Assembly: GCA_002412925.1 (NCBI GenBank)
Contig: DHVZ01000050.1
Location: forward strand, 1 to 64,000
Length of the DNA: 64,000 nucleotides
Source: Anaerolineales bacterium UBA5195
GTDB taxonomy: Bacteria; Chloroflexota; Anaerolineae; Anaerolineales; Villigracilaceae
Direction: 5' to 3'
Shown: positions 16,428 through 24,441 of the stretch, one piece after another
Layout: the number at the start of each line of letters is the position of its first letter
Numbering within the stretch: position 1 is the first letter of the stretch
Notes under the pieces: generated by a model
Told to the model about the DNA's origin: nothing
Database searches by the model: none
Seen by the model: only the letters and a program-made list of their open reading frames with translations
Position numbers and translations under genes: made by a program

Positions 16428-17621
16428 ATGGCTGACAAGGAACAGTTACGGCTAATCAAATCAAGTGTTGCTGGTTGGAATGCTTGGGTTGAGCAAGCCT
16501 CGAACGAATTAAATCCCGGTTCAAAAAATGAATGGACTGAAGTCAGAACCGTTCCCATTGATCTGCGTGAAGCAGACCTCGCGGGCGCAAATCTTAGCGG
16601 AGCATTGCTAGACGGAGCTGACCTGATGGGGGCAAATCTGGAAAATGCGAACTTGCAAGGTGCATTTCTGCCCAAGTCACAACTTGTTGGGGCGAATTTA
16701 ATGGGAGCAGATGCCAGTAATGCAATAATCGGATTAAGTCATTTGAACGTTGCCAATCTACGCATAGCAAACTTGAGCAGAGCCGATCTTAGAGGGTCCG
16801 ATCTTCATTTTGCAATGCTAAATGGGGCAGATCTGCGCAATGCAGATCTAAGCGAAACTACTTTCAGCAAAGCTGACCTAAGCGACACGGATTTACGCGG
16901 GGCGGACTTGAGCCTATCCATCTTGGTTGGTACAAAGCTGGGAAATGCCCAGTTGGCAGGTTGCCGTGTTTATGGGTGTTCTGCTTGGGATATTCAAGGC
17001 ATACCGGCATCACAAAACGATTTGATCATTTCCAAAACCGGCATGATTACAACGGATGACTTGGAAGTCGCCCAATTCATCTACCTGATGTATGAGAACC
17101 AAAAAATCCGTAACGTGATTGATTCTATGACGGCCAAAGGGGTTCTAATCTTGGGACGTTTTTCCCCGCCGGAGCGCAAAGCTGTGTTGGATGGCTTACG
17201 GGAAAAACTGAGAGAATTTAACCTGCTGCCGATTGTTTTTGATTTTGATCGCCCCACCGACAAGGATTTTACCGAAACAATTAAAACATTGGCCGGTCTC
17301 TCTTATTTTGTAATCGCTGACGTGACCAACCCGAAATCGTCCCCGCTCGAACTGCAGGCAACAGTTCCAGACTACCAAATCCCTTTTGTGCCGATTATTC
17401 AAGAAGGTGAAGATCCTTTTGCCATGATGGTTGACTTGCAGAAGAAATATGACTGGGTGCTAAAAACAGTAACTTATGATTCAATGGAAACCCTAATGAA
17501 AGTGTTGAAACCCTTGATTATTGATCCTGCGATGAAGAAACGTCAAGAATTGAGACTTATCAAGGCGCGCGAGCCGGAAATAGTCTCTGCAAAAGACTAC
17601 TTGGCGAAAGGTGGATTATGA
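16428..17621 (+). CDS. Pentapeptide-repeat protein with C-terminal TIR-like domain
   Basis: A 397-residue protein. Residues about 45-195 are tandem pentapeptide repeats (A(D/N)LxG pattern: ADLAGANLSGALLDGADLMG and so on), which fold as a right-handed beta-helix. The C-terminal half (about 230-365) begins GVLILGRFSPPERKAVLDGL, then FNLLPIVFDFDRPTDKDFTE and YFVIADVTNPKSSPLELQ. This is the TIR-like/nucleotide-hydrolase-like domain often fused to pentapeptide repeats. GGAGGG at 16417-16422 defines ATG 16428. No transmembrane segment. Such fusions are suspected immune or signalling receptors in which the repeat domain recognises a partner; that is inference. A strong terminator follows at 17687. 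Confidence 0.75.
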   Translation: MADKEQLRLIKSSVAGWNAWVEQASNELNPGSKNEWTEVRTVPIDLREADLAGANLSGALLDGADLMGANLENANLQGAFLPKSQLVGANLMGADASNAIIGLSHLNVANLRIANLSRADLRGSDLHFAMLNGADLRNADLSETTFSKADLSDTDLRGADLSLSILVGTKLGNAQLAGCRVYGCSAWDIQGIPASQNDLIISKTGMITTDDLEVAQFIYLMYENQKIRNVIDSMTAKGVLILGRFSPPERKAVLDGLREKLREFNLLPIVFDFDRPTDKDFTETIKTLAGLSYFVIADVTNPKSSPLELQATVPDYQIPFVPIIQEGEDPFAMMVDLQKKYDWVLKTVTYDSMETLMKVLKPLIIDPAMKKRQELRLIKAREPEIVSAKDYLAKGGL

Positions 17622-17686
17622 TGGTGAAGGGTAACACACCGTAGAAACTCCATCGCCCGCACACACCGAAAACCCCACCCAACCCA

Positions 17687-17723
17687 AAAACGCCCCGCGG
17701 ACTTGTGATCCGCAGGGCGTTTT
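17687..17723. terminator. Terminator after the pentapeptide-TIR-like gene
   Basis: Hairpin AAAACGCCCCGCGGA / TCCGCAGGGCGTTTT with one mismatch and T-runs on both sides, so it can act in both directions. It also lies just beyond the 3' end of the minus-strand transposase relic. Confidence 0.7.
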
Positions 17724-17726
17724 CTT

Positions 17727-18152
17727 TTATCCCCTCGGCGGGAATACCATCTTTGTTGACAAAGACTTGGCGCACGATGAGTACAGGAATTTGAGCGTTT
17801 CTTTGATGTGACACATGTTTTCTTTGGATGAAAACCAAACATCGAACATCACAAAGCGAAATTTCAGCTTGTTGTTCACGCAAACATCCAGCATGGCTCT
17901 CATCAACTCGTTCTTTGTGACCAGACTGGCTCTTTTTCGTTTGCGTGTTTTGAGATCACAATATTCTGCTGGCTTTCGGATCAACTCAAAGGCCACTGGA
18001 ATGGAAATGTCTCCAACGTGATACAGGCAATTGAGCAGATTGAAGCCTTGCACAGACCTGCCTTTGCTGTGATCATAATGCCAGCACATCACCTCGTTTT
18101 CGTCCGTGTATGGCTTTTCCTGATATGTGGTGGAAATTTCAAACAGGTTCAT
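17727..18152 (-). pseudogene. Truncated DDE-type transposase relic
   Basis: An open frame of about 141 residues matching the middle of an IS4/IS701-type DDE transposase: YDHSKGRSVQGFNLLNCLYH, the IPVAFELIRKP stretch and the FRFVMFDVWFSSKENM region containing the second catalytic aspartate. The protein starts without the N-terminal domain and stops before the C-terminal E-box region, so it cannot be functional. Neither end shows recognisable terminal inverted repeats. It is more AT-rich than the flanks. It sits directly between the pentapeptide gene and the reductive-dehalogenase-like gene, evidence of past transposition at this junction. Confidence 0.65.
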
Positions 18153-18179
18153 AAAGCGGATGCTTTGGGAATCCGCTTT
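18153..18179 (-). terminator. Terminator of the RdhA-like gene
   Basis: A perfect 9-bp stem (AAAGCGGAT/ATCCGCTTT, nine-base loop) starts 10 bp beyond the minus-strand stop codon at 18189, followed by T on the minus strand. Confidence 0.55.
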
Positions 18180-18188
18180 TGTTCGTAT

Positions 18189-19574
18189 TTATTTTCCCTC
18201 TGTCTCTGGCATGGCTTTAATCCAATCCGGTACCGGAACCGGCGCTGGTTTGCGCCCGTAGAAAAAATCGTCCATTTGCAGGGCGAAGAGCCGAAAAAAG
18301 GGTGAATTGCGCACACCGAGGCGCACCAGGTTGTGCATCAGGTTATTCGGGTGCGAGTAGGGGCAAACCCGCATGCAGCGCCCACAGTCGGTGCCAATCG
18401 CGCACCAGTAGGTGAAACAGGCTTCCGAGTTGATTTTCCAGCGTTTGACGCCCTCAACTTCGGTCCGGTCGTCGAAGGGAATGGCCTTGCCGGGGCAGGT
18501 GTCGGCACATTTTTTGCAGCGCGCACAGAAATCGAGCACGCTGTCGTCGCGGCGGCGTGCGTCAGCGACCAGGGGCAAATCGGTGGTAACGACTGCGAGC
18601 CGCACGCGCGGGCCGAGTTCGGGGGTCATCAAGAGTCCCATCCGTCCGATTTCGCCCAGCCCGGCATCCCGCGCCACCAGCGGACAGACCACGCGATAAC
18701 TCCCGTCGATGTGGGCGCGGGCCGGGTAACCCAGCCCGTGGATAAATTCTGCCAGTTGAACAGCAATCGCGCCCACATTCAGATACTGTTGGGCCGATTC
18801 CATCAAGGCCGGACCATACGGGGCGCTGTCCAGCATGGTCTTATCCATCTCAACTGTCAGGGCGATGGCGTACTTGTGATGCAAATCGATGGGTGCGCCG
18901 TAGGGTTCGCCGCGGCCAATCGCGCTGTAGAGGTGATAGTCTTTTAATTCCGTGATGCCGACTGAGACGGCCCCCAGTTTTTTCGTCCATTTTTTGAGAA
19001 AGACAGACATTTCTTGGGATTTAACCGGGAGGGGGGCGCCCAGTCCCGGCTGACGCTCAAGCAAGGGGTGAAAAGCCGTCACGGTTTCGAAACTGGCCTC
19101 CGCGGCGGCAAAAGCAACTGGATCAAAATAGATTGACCCCGGGCGCAGCAGGCCGGGTTTTTCACGGAACTTGTCGTCCAGGGCTTTTTTCTCCGGATTG
19201 GCCCGGTAATAGGCCTCGAAGCGCTCCGTTCCTGGCTGCAAACGGCTGCGGGCGAACATGATGTCGCGTTCGTCGATGCGCACCCTGGGCGTCTCATCTG
19301 CGGCAAATTTTCGCTGCCCGAATGGGCACAAAGACAAGGCCCCCACCAGGACGGTTGCTGCCAGCAAGGCGATCCCTGCAGGAACTTGCCCGTTGAAAGG
19401 GAGCAGGCCAACCAGCAGGAAGGGCGCCGCCAGCCCAAAGGCCAACAGGAACGACAGCCCCGCTGCGCGAGGTTCATGTTCTTGAATGGAAACCAGTCCC
19501 ATGTAGAGCATGAAGACAAAGATGAGTGCCCCGGTGGCCAGGACCAGCAGGCTGACAAGTTCGTTGATCGGCAT
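18189..19574 (-). CDS. Reductive-dehalogenase-like iron-sulfur protein with N-terminal membrane anchor
   Basis: A 461-residue protein. Residues 5-85 form three hydrophobic helices. The rest resembles the reductive dehalogenase (RdhA/QueG-like) corrinoid fold and carries two ferredoxin-like clusters: CARCKKCADTCP at about 348-359, and a second set with the spacing C-x4-C-x5-C-x2-C-x3-CP at about 390-409. No twin-arginine signal is seen, unlike true respiratory RdhA, and no separate RdhB anchor gene is adjacent; the anchor is fused instead. A good ribosome-binding site, AGGGAG, precedes ATG 19574. Substrate unknown: halogenated compounds are possible, but other corrinoid Fe-S roles cannot be excluded. 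Confidence 0.75.
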   Translation of the reverse strand: MPINELVSLLVLATGALIFVFMLYMGLVSIQEHEPRAAGLSFLLAFGLAAPFLLVGLLPFNGQVPAGIALLAATVLVGALSLCPFGQRKFAADETPRVRIDERDIMFARSRLQPGTERFEAYYRANPEKKALDDKFREKPGLLRPGSIYFDPVAFAAAEASFETVTAFHPLLERQPGLGAPLPVKSQEMSVFLKKWTKKLGAVSVGITELKDYHLYSAIGRGEPYGAPIDLHHKYAIALTVEMDKTMLDSAPYGPALMESAQQYLNVGAIAVQLAEFIHGLGYPARAHIDGSYRVVCPLVARDAGLGEIGRMGLLMTPELGPRVRLAVVTTDLPLVADARRRDDSVLDFCARCKKCADTCPGKAIPFDDRTEVEGVKRWKINSEACFTYWCAIGTDCGRCMRVCPYSHPNNLMHNLVRLGVRNSPFFRLFALQMDDFFYGRKPAPVPVPDWIKAMPETEGK

Positions 19575-19633
19575 CGCAGCTCCCTAAAACTCAGATTGTT
19601 ACTGCCAATGATAACAGACCGGGCCCCGATGGG

Positions 19634-19639
19634 TATAAT
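19634..19639 (+). promoter_or_regulatory. Probable -10 element for the S51 peptidase gene
   Basis: A perfect TATAAT 17 bases before the ATG at 19657. No good -35 hexamer is visible at the usual distance, so the call rests on the -10 only. The transcript would have a very short leader. Confidence 0.4.
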
Positions 19640-19656
19640 TGGACAGGTAAAAAAAT

Positions 19657-20325
19657 ATGCCCCTCAACCTGCATCTATTCTCCACTCCCGGCGACGAGCT
19701 GCGCGATGTGCTTGAAGCCTGCCGCCCCCACCTGATACACAAGTCCGAGCCGCTGGTGGCTTATTTGCCGCTGGCATCTCTCTCAACGCGCTGGCAGGAA
19801 TATACCGAAAAAGCCTTCAAGGGGCTGGCGCGCCTCGAAACGGTCAACACTGAAACGATGACCTTTTCCGAAATGGAAGACATCCTGCGCCGGGCGCATG
19901 TGGTTTTCATTCCGGGCGGGAATACGTTTTTGCTCGCGCACCGCCTGCACGCCAGCCAACTGATGGCCTATTTGCGCAAAAAGCTCCAGGCGGGGCTGCC
20001 GCTGGTGGCTTTCAGCGCCGGGGCGATCCTGTGCGGGCCGAACATCCTGACCTCGCGTGATATGAACATGGTCGAGACGCCGCAATTCGGCGGGCTGAAC
20101 CTGCTGCCGTTCAATTTCCATGCCCATTATGATGATGACGTCGATTTGGATGACTGGTTGAGCGATTACCATGTCTTCCAGCCCAACCCGGTCATCCTGC
20201 TTGAAGATGGGGCTTATCTCCGCGTGGATGGGAAGAAAACCAGCCTGGTGCGCGGCGAGGCCTGGGTTTTGCGCCGGGGACAGGAAAAGGAAAAGCTCAT
20301 TCCGGGGAATGAGGTCAAGGTTTGA
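19657..20325 (+). CDS. Peptidase E-like (S51 family) protein
   Basis: A 222-residue cytoplasmic protein of the dipeptidase E class-I-glutamine-amidotransferase-like fold. Visible motifs are PGGNTFLL (about 86-93), the nucleophile elbow FSAGAI with Ser about 120, and a downstream NFHAHYDDD stretch (about 150-158) that supplies the histidine. S51 enzymes cleave Asp-X dipeptides or act on cyanophycin-derived dipeptides; the substrate here is not determined. It diverges from the RdhA-like gene, and both start within a roughly 80-bp region. Downstream lies a MITE-like repeat, then the alkyltransferase-like gene. Confidence 0.85.
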   Translation: MPLNLHLFSTPGDELRDVLEACRPHLIHKSEPLVAYLPLASLSTRWQEYTEKAFKGLARLETVNTETMTFSEMEDILRRAHVVFIPGGNTFLLAHRLHASQLMAYLRKKLQAGLPLVAFSAGAILCGPNILTSRDMNMVETPQFGGLNLLPFNFHAHYDDDVDLDDWLSDYHVFQPNPVILLEDGAYLRVDGKKTSLVRGEAWVLRRGQEKEKLIPGNEVKV

Positions 20326-20384
20326 AAGCGGCTGTGAAGCATTGAAATGCTGGAAGTGGCATTAAACCGTATAATGAAATATGG

Positions 20385-20531
20385 GTGCATCTCTGAAAAC
20401 GTAATTTTCGACAGGAGGGTGCGTCGCACTTGGTTAAACGGGGCATTTTCAAGCGAAACTAAGCCCCGTATCGTGAGATTTAACCGAAAAGTCTGGTGCG
20501 ACGCACTCCCTGTGCAGTTTGAGAGATGCAC
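20385..20531. repeat. MITE-like inverted repeat, copy 1
   Basis: A 147-bp nested hairpin with four stems in order: GTGCATCTCT / AGAGATGCAC (ends), GTGCGTCGCAC / GTGCGACGCAC (11 bp, perfect), GGTTAAA / TTTAACC and ACGGGGC / GCCCCGT. Its left end (GAGGGTGCGTCGC..., GGTTAAACGG) is nearly identical to the left end of the 24350-24439 copy. No coding content. It lies in the 293-bp gap between the S51 peptidase and the alkyltransferase-like gene; the rest of that gap shows nothing else. Confidence 0.75.
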
Positions 20532-20618
20532 TTATGAAATCTGATTTGCGCGTCTCGCGGCCTCCGGCAGTTCAACTGTTGGAATAACAAAACGTGCGAG
20601 CAAGATCAAGGAGGAGCC

Positions 20619-21044
20619 ATGCCTGGCTTTAGTTCTCCCCCCAACCCCAAAGAATACCAGGCCACTGTCTGGGAAATTGCCCGGCAGGTGCCGCCCGGCA
20701 AAGTGACCACCTACGGGCAGATTGCGGCCATGATCCCGCCGCCGGGGACGCTCAACCTGCGCGATTACGAGGCTTTCGGTCCGCGCTGGGTGGGCGGCGC
20801 AATGGCTAACTGTCCCGAGGATGTCCCCTGGCAGCGCGTGATTAACTCGCAGGGCAAGATCAGCTTGCGGCCCGGCGCGGAGCTGCAGAAGCAGTTGCTC
20901 GAATCAGAGGGGGTTAAGTTCAACGAAAGGGGTAAAATCGACTTTGACATTTACGGTTGGAACGGCCCCGACCCGGAATGGTGCCAGATCCATGGCCTGT
21001 TCCCCCCGCCGCCGCTGGCGAAAAATCAGCCGCGTTTGTTTTGA
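20619..21044 (+). CDS. Alkyltransferase-like DNA-binding protein (ATL)
   Basis: A 141-residue protein matching the C-terminal DNA-binding half of O6-alkylguanine-DNA alkyltransferase: VWEIARQVPPGKVTTYGQIA (helix-turn-helix) and RWVGGAMANCPEDVPWQRVI. The active-site PCHRV is replaced by PWQRV (about 70-74): the acceptor cysteine is a tryptophan, so it cannot transfer the alkyl group. Atl proteins of this type bind O6-alkylguanine and hand it to nucleotide excision repair. GAGGAG at 20610 supports ATG 20619. A longer C-terminal tail (to 141) contains Pro-rich FPPPPLA and is not part of the canonical domain. Confidence 0.85.
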   Translation: MPGFSSPPNPKEYQATVWEIARQVPPGKVTTYGQIAAMIPPPGTLNLRDYEAFGPRWVGGAMANCPEDVPWQRVINSQGKISLRPGAELQKQLLESEGVKFNERGKIDFDIYGWNGPDPEWCQIHGLFPPPPLAKNQPRLF

Positions 21045-21128
21045 TGATCAGTATGACTGCCACGACAGAGTCCCTATCCTTTGGCCCGGATGTAAAATAA
21101 ATATTCACCATTTTTTGGAGTTAACAAT

Positions 21129-22121
21129 ATGTCTTACCTTGCCTCAGAAACTCGTTATGACAGCATGACTTACAAGCGCACCGGCAGCAGCGGACTCAAA
21201 CTTCCGCTGATCTCGCTCGGGTTCTGGTACAACTTCGGCGGGCTGGATTCGTTCGAAAACGGCCGCGCCATGGCCCGCCGCGCCTTCGACCTGGGTGTCA
21301 CGCACTTCGACCTGGCCAACAACTACGGTCCACCCCCCGGCTCTGCCGAGGAAACCCTGGGCCAACTGATGAAAAAGGATTTCCACCCTTACCGCGACGA
21401 ACTGATCATCTCAACCAAGGCCGGGTACGACATGTGGCCCGGCCCGTATGGCGAATGGGGCTCCCGCAAATACATGCTCGCCAGCCTCGACCAATCGCTC
21501 AAGCGCATGGGGCTGGAATACGTCGATATTTTCTACAGCCACCGCCCCGACCCCGAAACGCCGATGGAAGAGACCATGTCTGCGCTGGATACGGCTGTGC
21601 GGCAGGGCAAAGCCCTCTACGTGGGGATTTCATCCTATTCGCCGGAGCAGACCCAGGAAGCGGCGCAGATCCTGCGTCAGTTGGGCACGCCCTGTTTGAT
21701 CCACCAGCCTTCGTACAACATGTTCGACCGCTGGGTGGAAAACGGCTTGCTGGATGTGTTGGATCAGGAGGGGATTGGCGCCATCGTTTTTTCGCCGCTG
21801 GCCCAGGGTCAGTTGACCGACCGCTACTTAAACGGCATCCCGCAAGGGGCGCGCGCCACCAAAACGGAGCGCGTCTGGCTGACGAAAGAGGATGTCAACC
21901 GCAACCTTGGCAAAATCCGCAAGTTGAATGCGCTGGCTCAGAAACGCGGGCAAAAGCTCTCGCAGATGGCACTGGCCTGGGTGCTGCGCAAGCCACAGGT
22001 TACCTCGGCCCTGATCGGCGCGAGCAGCGTGGCGCAGTTGGACGACAACCTGGCGGCGCTGAACAACCCGGCTTTCAGCGCTGATGAATTGAATCAGATC
22101 GAAGCGATTCTGAAGGAGTGA
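21129..22121 (+). CDS. Aldo/keto reductase (YghZ/L-glyceraldehyde-3-phosphate reductase type)
   Basis: A 330-residue NADPH-dependent oxidoreductase. Family features in order are GTHFDLANNYGPPPGSAEE (catalytic D/Y, about 58-75), TKAGYDMWPGPYGEWGSRKY (K, about 97-116), the YVDIFYSHRPDPETPMEET strand, and the cofactor block PQVTSALIGASSVAQLDDNL near 295-315. The long YGEWGSRKY insertion is typical of the YghZ branch. Substrate not certain: methylglyoxal or other small aldehydes are likely. GGAG at 21116 and ATG 21129 give a plausible start; the stop codon is two bases upstream of the next gene's ATG at 22124. Confidence 0.92.
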   Translation: MSYLASETRYDSMTYKRTGSSGLKLPLISLGFWYNFGGLDSFENGRAMARRAFDLGVTHFDLANNYGPPPGSAEETLGQLMKKDFHPYRDELIISTKAGYDMWPGPYGEWGSRKYMLASLDQSLKRMGLEYVDIFYSHRPDPETPMEETMSALDTAVRQGKALYVGISSYSPEQTQEAAQILRQLGTPCLIHQPSYNMFDRWVENGLLDVLDQEGIGAIVFSPLAQGQLTDRYLNGIPQGARATKTERVWLTKEDVNRNLGKIRKLNALAQKRGQKLSQMALAWVLRKPQVTSALIGASSVAQLDDNLAALNNPAFSADELNQIEAILKE

Positions 22122-22123
22122 TC

Positions 22124-22423
22124 ATGGGCTTTCTCAAAAAACTATTCGGTGGCTTTTCCAAGCCTTCCCAAAAGGAATATTATGTTTTCCAGGTCAAGTG
22201 CAAACGCTGCGGCGAAATCCTCGAGGGCCGCGTGGATGTCGATAACGATTTAAGCGTGGAATATGAGGGCGGCGGGGATACCTATTACTGCCGCAAAGTG
22301 CTGATGGGTGATGGCAAAAACCTGTGTTTCCAGCAGATTGAAGTCGGCCTGAAATTCAATTCCAACCGCAAGCTCTTGGAGCGGCGGGTTGAATCGGGCG
22401 GAGATTTCGTCGAAAATGTCTGA
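22124..22423 (+). CDS. Small zinc-ribbon-like protein
   Basis: A 99-residue soluble protein. A CKRCGE pair at about 23-28 and a second Cys pair farther on (YYCRK...KNLCF, about 52-66) could chelate zinc. I do not recognise a named family, although a similar short protein (DUF-like, with YCRKVL..G) is common beside AKR genes in Anaerolineae. The ATG at 22124 has AAGGAG five bases upstream; it begins two bases after the AKR stop and ends inside the start of the next gene (ATGTCTGA overlap), so AKR, this gene and the next form one coupled unit. Confidence 0.6.
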   Translation: MGFLKKLFGGFSKPSQKEYYVFQVKCKRCGEILEGRVDVDNDLSVEYEGGGDTYYCRKVLMGDGKNLCFQQIEVGLKFNSNRKLLERRVESGGDFVENV

Positions 22424-23261
22424 GAAGACCTCCTTCAACCAGCGCTGGGGGACGCCCCTGAAAATTCGGGAGGATGAAACCCCTGAAATCTGCCGCCGCC
22501 GGGCCATGGCGGGCGCTGTCTACGGGTTCCTGGGCGGCAGCGCTTTTGCCCTGCTGGCCGGGACGATTGATGCGCTCCTGCTGCGCGACCTGCCCATTTA
22601 TACCGATTGGAGCAGTCTTCTCTGGCGCTGGATTGGCCTGGGATTGGTGCTGATGGTCGTTGGCGCCATCACTGGCTGGTTTACGGACAATCCTAAAGGG
22701 ATCATCATTGGCGCGGCTACCCTGGCGTTGGCGATGTTGGTGTTCGCCCTGAGTCAAACGAGTTACTCGCTGGTGGCCAGCGCCACCCTGTTTTTTGTGA
22801 TGGTGCTGCCGGTCAGCGCCAGTTGTGTCCCGATTGCCATGGCGCTGCGCTGGTTGGTCAATCGTCATACAGCTTTCATTGAAGCGGGCGGCAAAACACG
22901 GGCGGTTAAAGTTGTCTTCCTGGGCTTGCTGGCGCTGCTCCTGGGTATGTTCCCGGCATTTTTCACGCGCTCCTCCGGAAAAGCAGAAACCTCCTTGCGT
23001 GTGATGCACACGTTACTTCAGGAGGCCGCGGCTGGAGATATGAATACGCGCCTGGGCGCGCGGCTGGAAGCTGCCCCGCAATTAAATGCACATCTCGGCA
23101 TGGATTTCCAACTCGGCCAGCGCACTTCCATGATTTCCACAGAAGGCTACGAAATCATCCTGGTTTTTGCGGATGGCTTCAAAGCCACCTGCACCCTGGT
23201 TGCTTATGGCGACCAAAAACCCTATGTTAGTCTCTGCGCTGATGAAATCGTCGGACCGTAA
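22416..23261 (+). CDS. Membrane protein, unknown function, coupled to the zinc-ribbon gene
   Basis: A 281-residue protein. Five hydrophobic segments lie in the first two-thirds (about 33-55, 75-100, 108-125, 132-155, 175-195); the C-terminal 85 residues are soluble and begin RVMHTLLQEAAAGDMNTRLG. I recognise no family. Its ATG overlaps the last codons of the upstream small gene by eight bases, which shows coupling. It terminates 16 bp before a strong bidirectional hairpin. Confidence 0.6.
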   Translation: MSEKTSFNQRWGTPLKIREDETPEICRRRAMAGAVYGFLGGSAFALLAGTIDALLLRDLPIYTDWSSLLWRWIGLGLVLMVVGAITGWFTDNPKGIIIGAATLALAMLVFALSQTSYSLVASATLFFVMVLPVSASCVPIAMALRWLVNRHTAFIEAGGKTRAVKVVFLGLLALLLGMFPAFFTRSSGKAETSLRVMHTLLQEAAAGDMNTRLGARLEAAPQLNAHLGMDFQLGQRTSMISTEGYEIILVFADGFKATCTLVAYGDQKPYVSLCADEIVGP

Positions 23262-23277
23262 CGCCGGTTGAGAGACC

Positions 23278-23329
23278 GTAAAAGCGGCAGGCCGAGGCGC
23301 ATAATCTGCCCTCGGCCTGCCGCTTTTAC
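23278..23329. terminator. Bidirectional terminator between convergent genes
   Basis: A perfect 20-bp stem (GTAAAAGCGGCAGGCCGAGG / its complement) with a 12-base loop and T-rich tails on both strands, placed between the plus-strand membrane gene and minus-strand holA. Confidence 0.85.
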
Positions 23330-23345
23330 GTCTTCTGGCTAAGGT

Positions 23346-24335
23346 CTATCGCCCCCCAGCCAACTCCACGATCAACATATCCAGCGAGGCGTCCAGCGGC
23401 ATCCCGCCGGTCTTGGCGGCTTCATCCATCGCCAGCAGGCGATAATAGATGGCCGTAAGTGTCTCCAGGCTGAAGGCGCGCGCCTGATTGAAGGACTTCT
23501 CAGCCACGAACGGATGCACGCCCAGCGCTTCGATCACTTCAGGCAGCGTGCCGCCCTCGTCGATCACCTCGCGTGCAATCGTCAGCAAGCGGAATTGCCG
23601 CACGATCATGCCAAAGACCTCGAAGGCGTCCTTCTCTTCCAGTAGTCGGTGGAACAGTTTTTGCGCCATTTTGCCGTTCTGCGTGCCGAGTGCATCCACC
23701 AGTTCGAAGACATCCACGCTGGCGGTGACGATGCTGACGGCTTCCACATCCTCCAGCCCGATAGCGTGAGCGTAGTTAACATAGGTCAACAGTTTGGTGA
23801 TTTCCTGCGCCGCCTGGCGCGTCTCCACGCCGGTCATTTCGGCCAGCCGCACCGCCGCCGGTGGTTCGATACTCCCGCCCTGGCGTTTGGCCTCGGCGAT
23901 GATCCAGCCGGGCATTTCACGCTGCTTGGGCAGATGAAAGCCCTGGAATTTGGCCCTCTCGGCGTTTTTAGTGACCCATTTCACCAGCCAGTGGTTGGGG
24001 ATCTCTCTTTCCTTGATTTCTTCCGCATCGACGATGACCAGTTTGGTGGAGGGAGGCACCGTTTCGAGGAAGGCGGCGAATTTTTTGTGCCCTTCCAGAC
24101 CGGTATAACGTTTCGAGACATTCTCCAACACCACGAGGCGCTGTGGGGCCAGGAATGGCATCGCCCCGATCGCATTCGACAGTTCATTCTCACTAACAGT
24201 ACGCGCATCCAGCCGCGCGGTGTTCATCCCCGCCGTGGTCGGGTCAGTGAACATCGACGCGAATTTCTCCGTCTGTTTGCGGATGGCAAATTCGTCGTTG
24301 CCAAAGTAGAAAAAGAGGTGGGCAGAATCGGGCAT
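23346..24335 (-). CDS. holA: DNA polymerase III delta subunit
   Basis: A 329-residue clamp-loader delta subunit: it opens the sliding clamp in the replisome. The N-terminal FYFGNDEFAIRKQTEKF motif, the ENELSNAIGAMPFLAPQRLVVLENVSK block at about 50-75 and the helical C-terminal domain (SVDVFELVDALGTQNGKMAQ, then FGMIVRQFRLLTIAREV) all match the family, including its usual length. The gene follows DUF6391 on the minus strand, 106 bp apart with a MITE-like repeat between them. It ends into a strong bidirectional terminator. Confidence 0.92.
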   Translation of the reverse strand: MPDSAHLFFYFGNDEFAIRKQTEKFASMFTDPTTAGMNTARLDARTVSENELSNAIGAMPFLAPQRLVVLENVSKRYTGLEGHKKFAAFLETVPPSTKLVIVDAEEIKEREIPNHWLVKWVTKNAERAKFQGFHLPKQREMPGWIIAEAKRQGGSIEPPAAVRLAEMTGVETRQAAQEITKLLTYVNYAHAIGLEDVEAVSIVTASVDVFELVDALGTQNGKMAQKLFHRLLEEKDAFEVFGMIVRQFRLLTIAREVIDEGGTLPEVIEALGVHPFVAEKSFNQARAFSLETLTAIYYRLLAMDEAAKTGGMPLDASLDMLIVELAGGR

Positions 24336-24349
24336 AGGACCTTTGCCGA

Positions 24350-24439
24350 GGGTGCGTCGCGCCAGGTTAAACGGTTTCTGTCTAGCGCAAGCTGCCCCCG
24401 TTTAGCGGATTTTTCTTGGCAGATTGGCGCGACGCACTT
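24350..24439. repeat. MITE-like inverted repeat, copy 2
   Basis: A 90-bp inverted repeat with a perfect 13-bp terminal stem GTGCGTCGCGCCA / TGGCGCGACGCAC and an inner TAAACGG/CCGTTTA stem. The left end shares GAGGGTGCGTCGC and GGTTAAACGG with copy 1 at 20385. It nearly fills the gap between holA and the DUF6391 gene and may form a hairpin in the 5' leader of holA. Confidence 0.75.
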
Positions 24440-24441
24440 TT

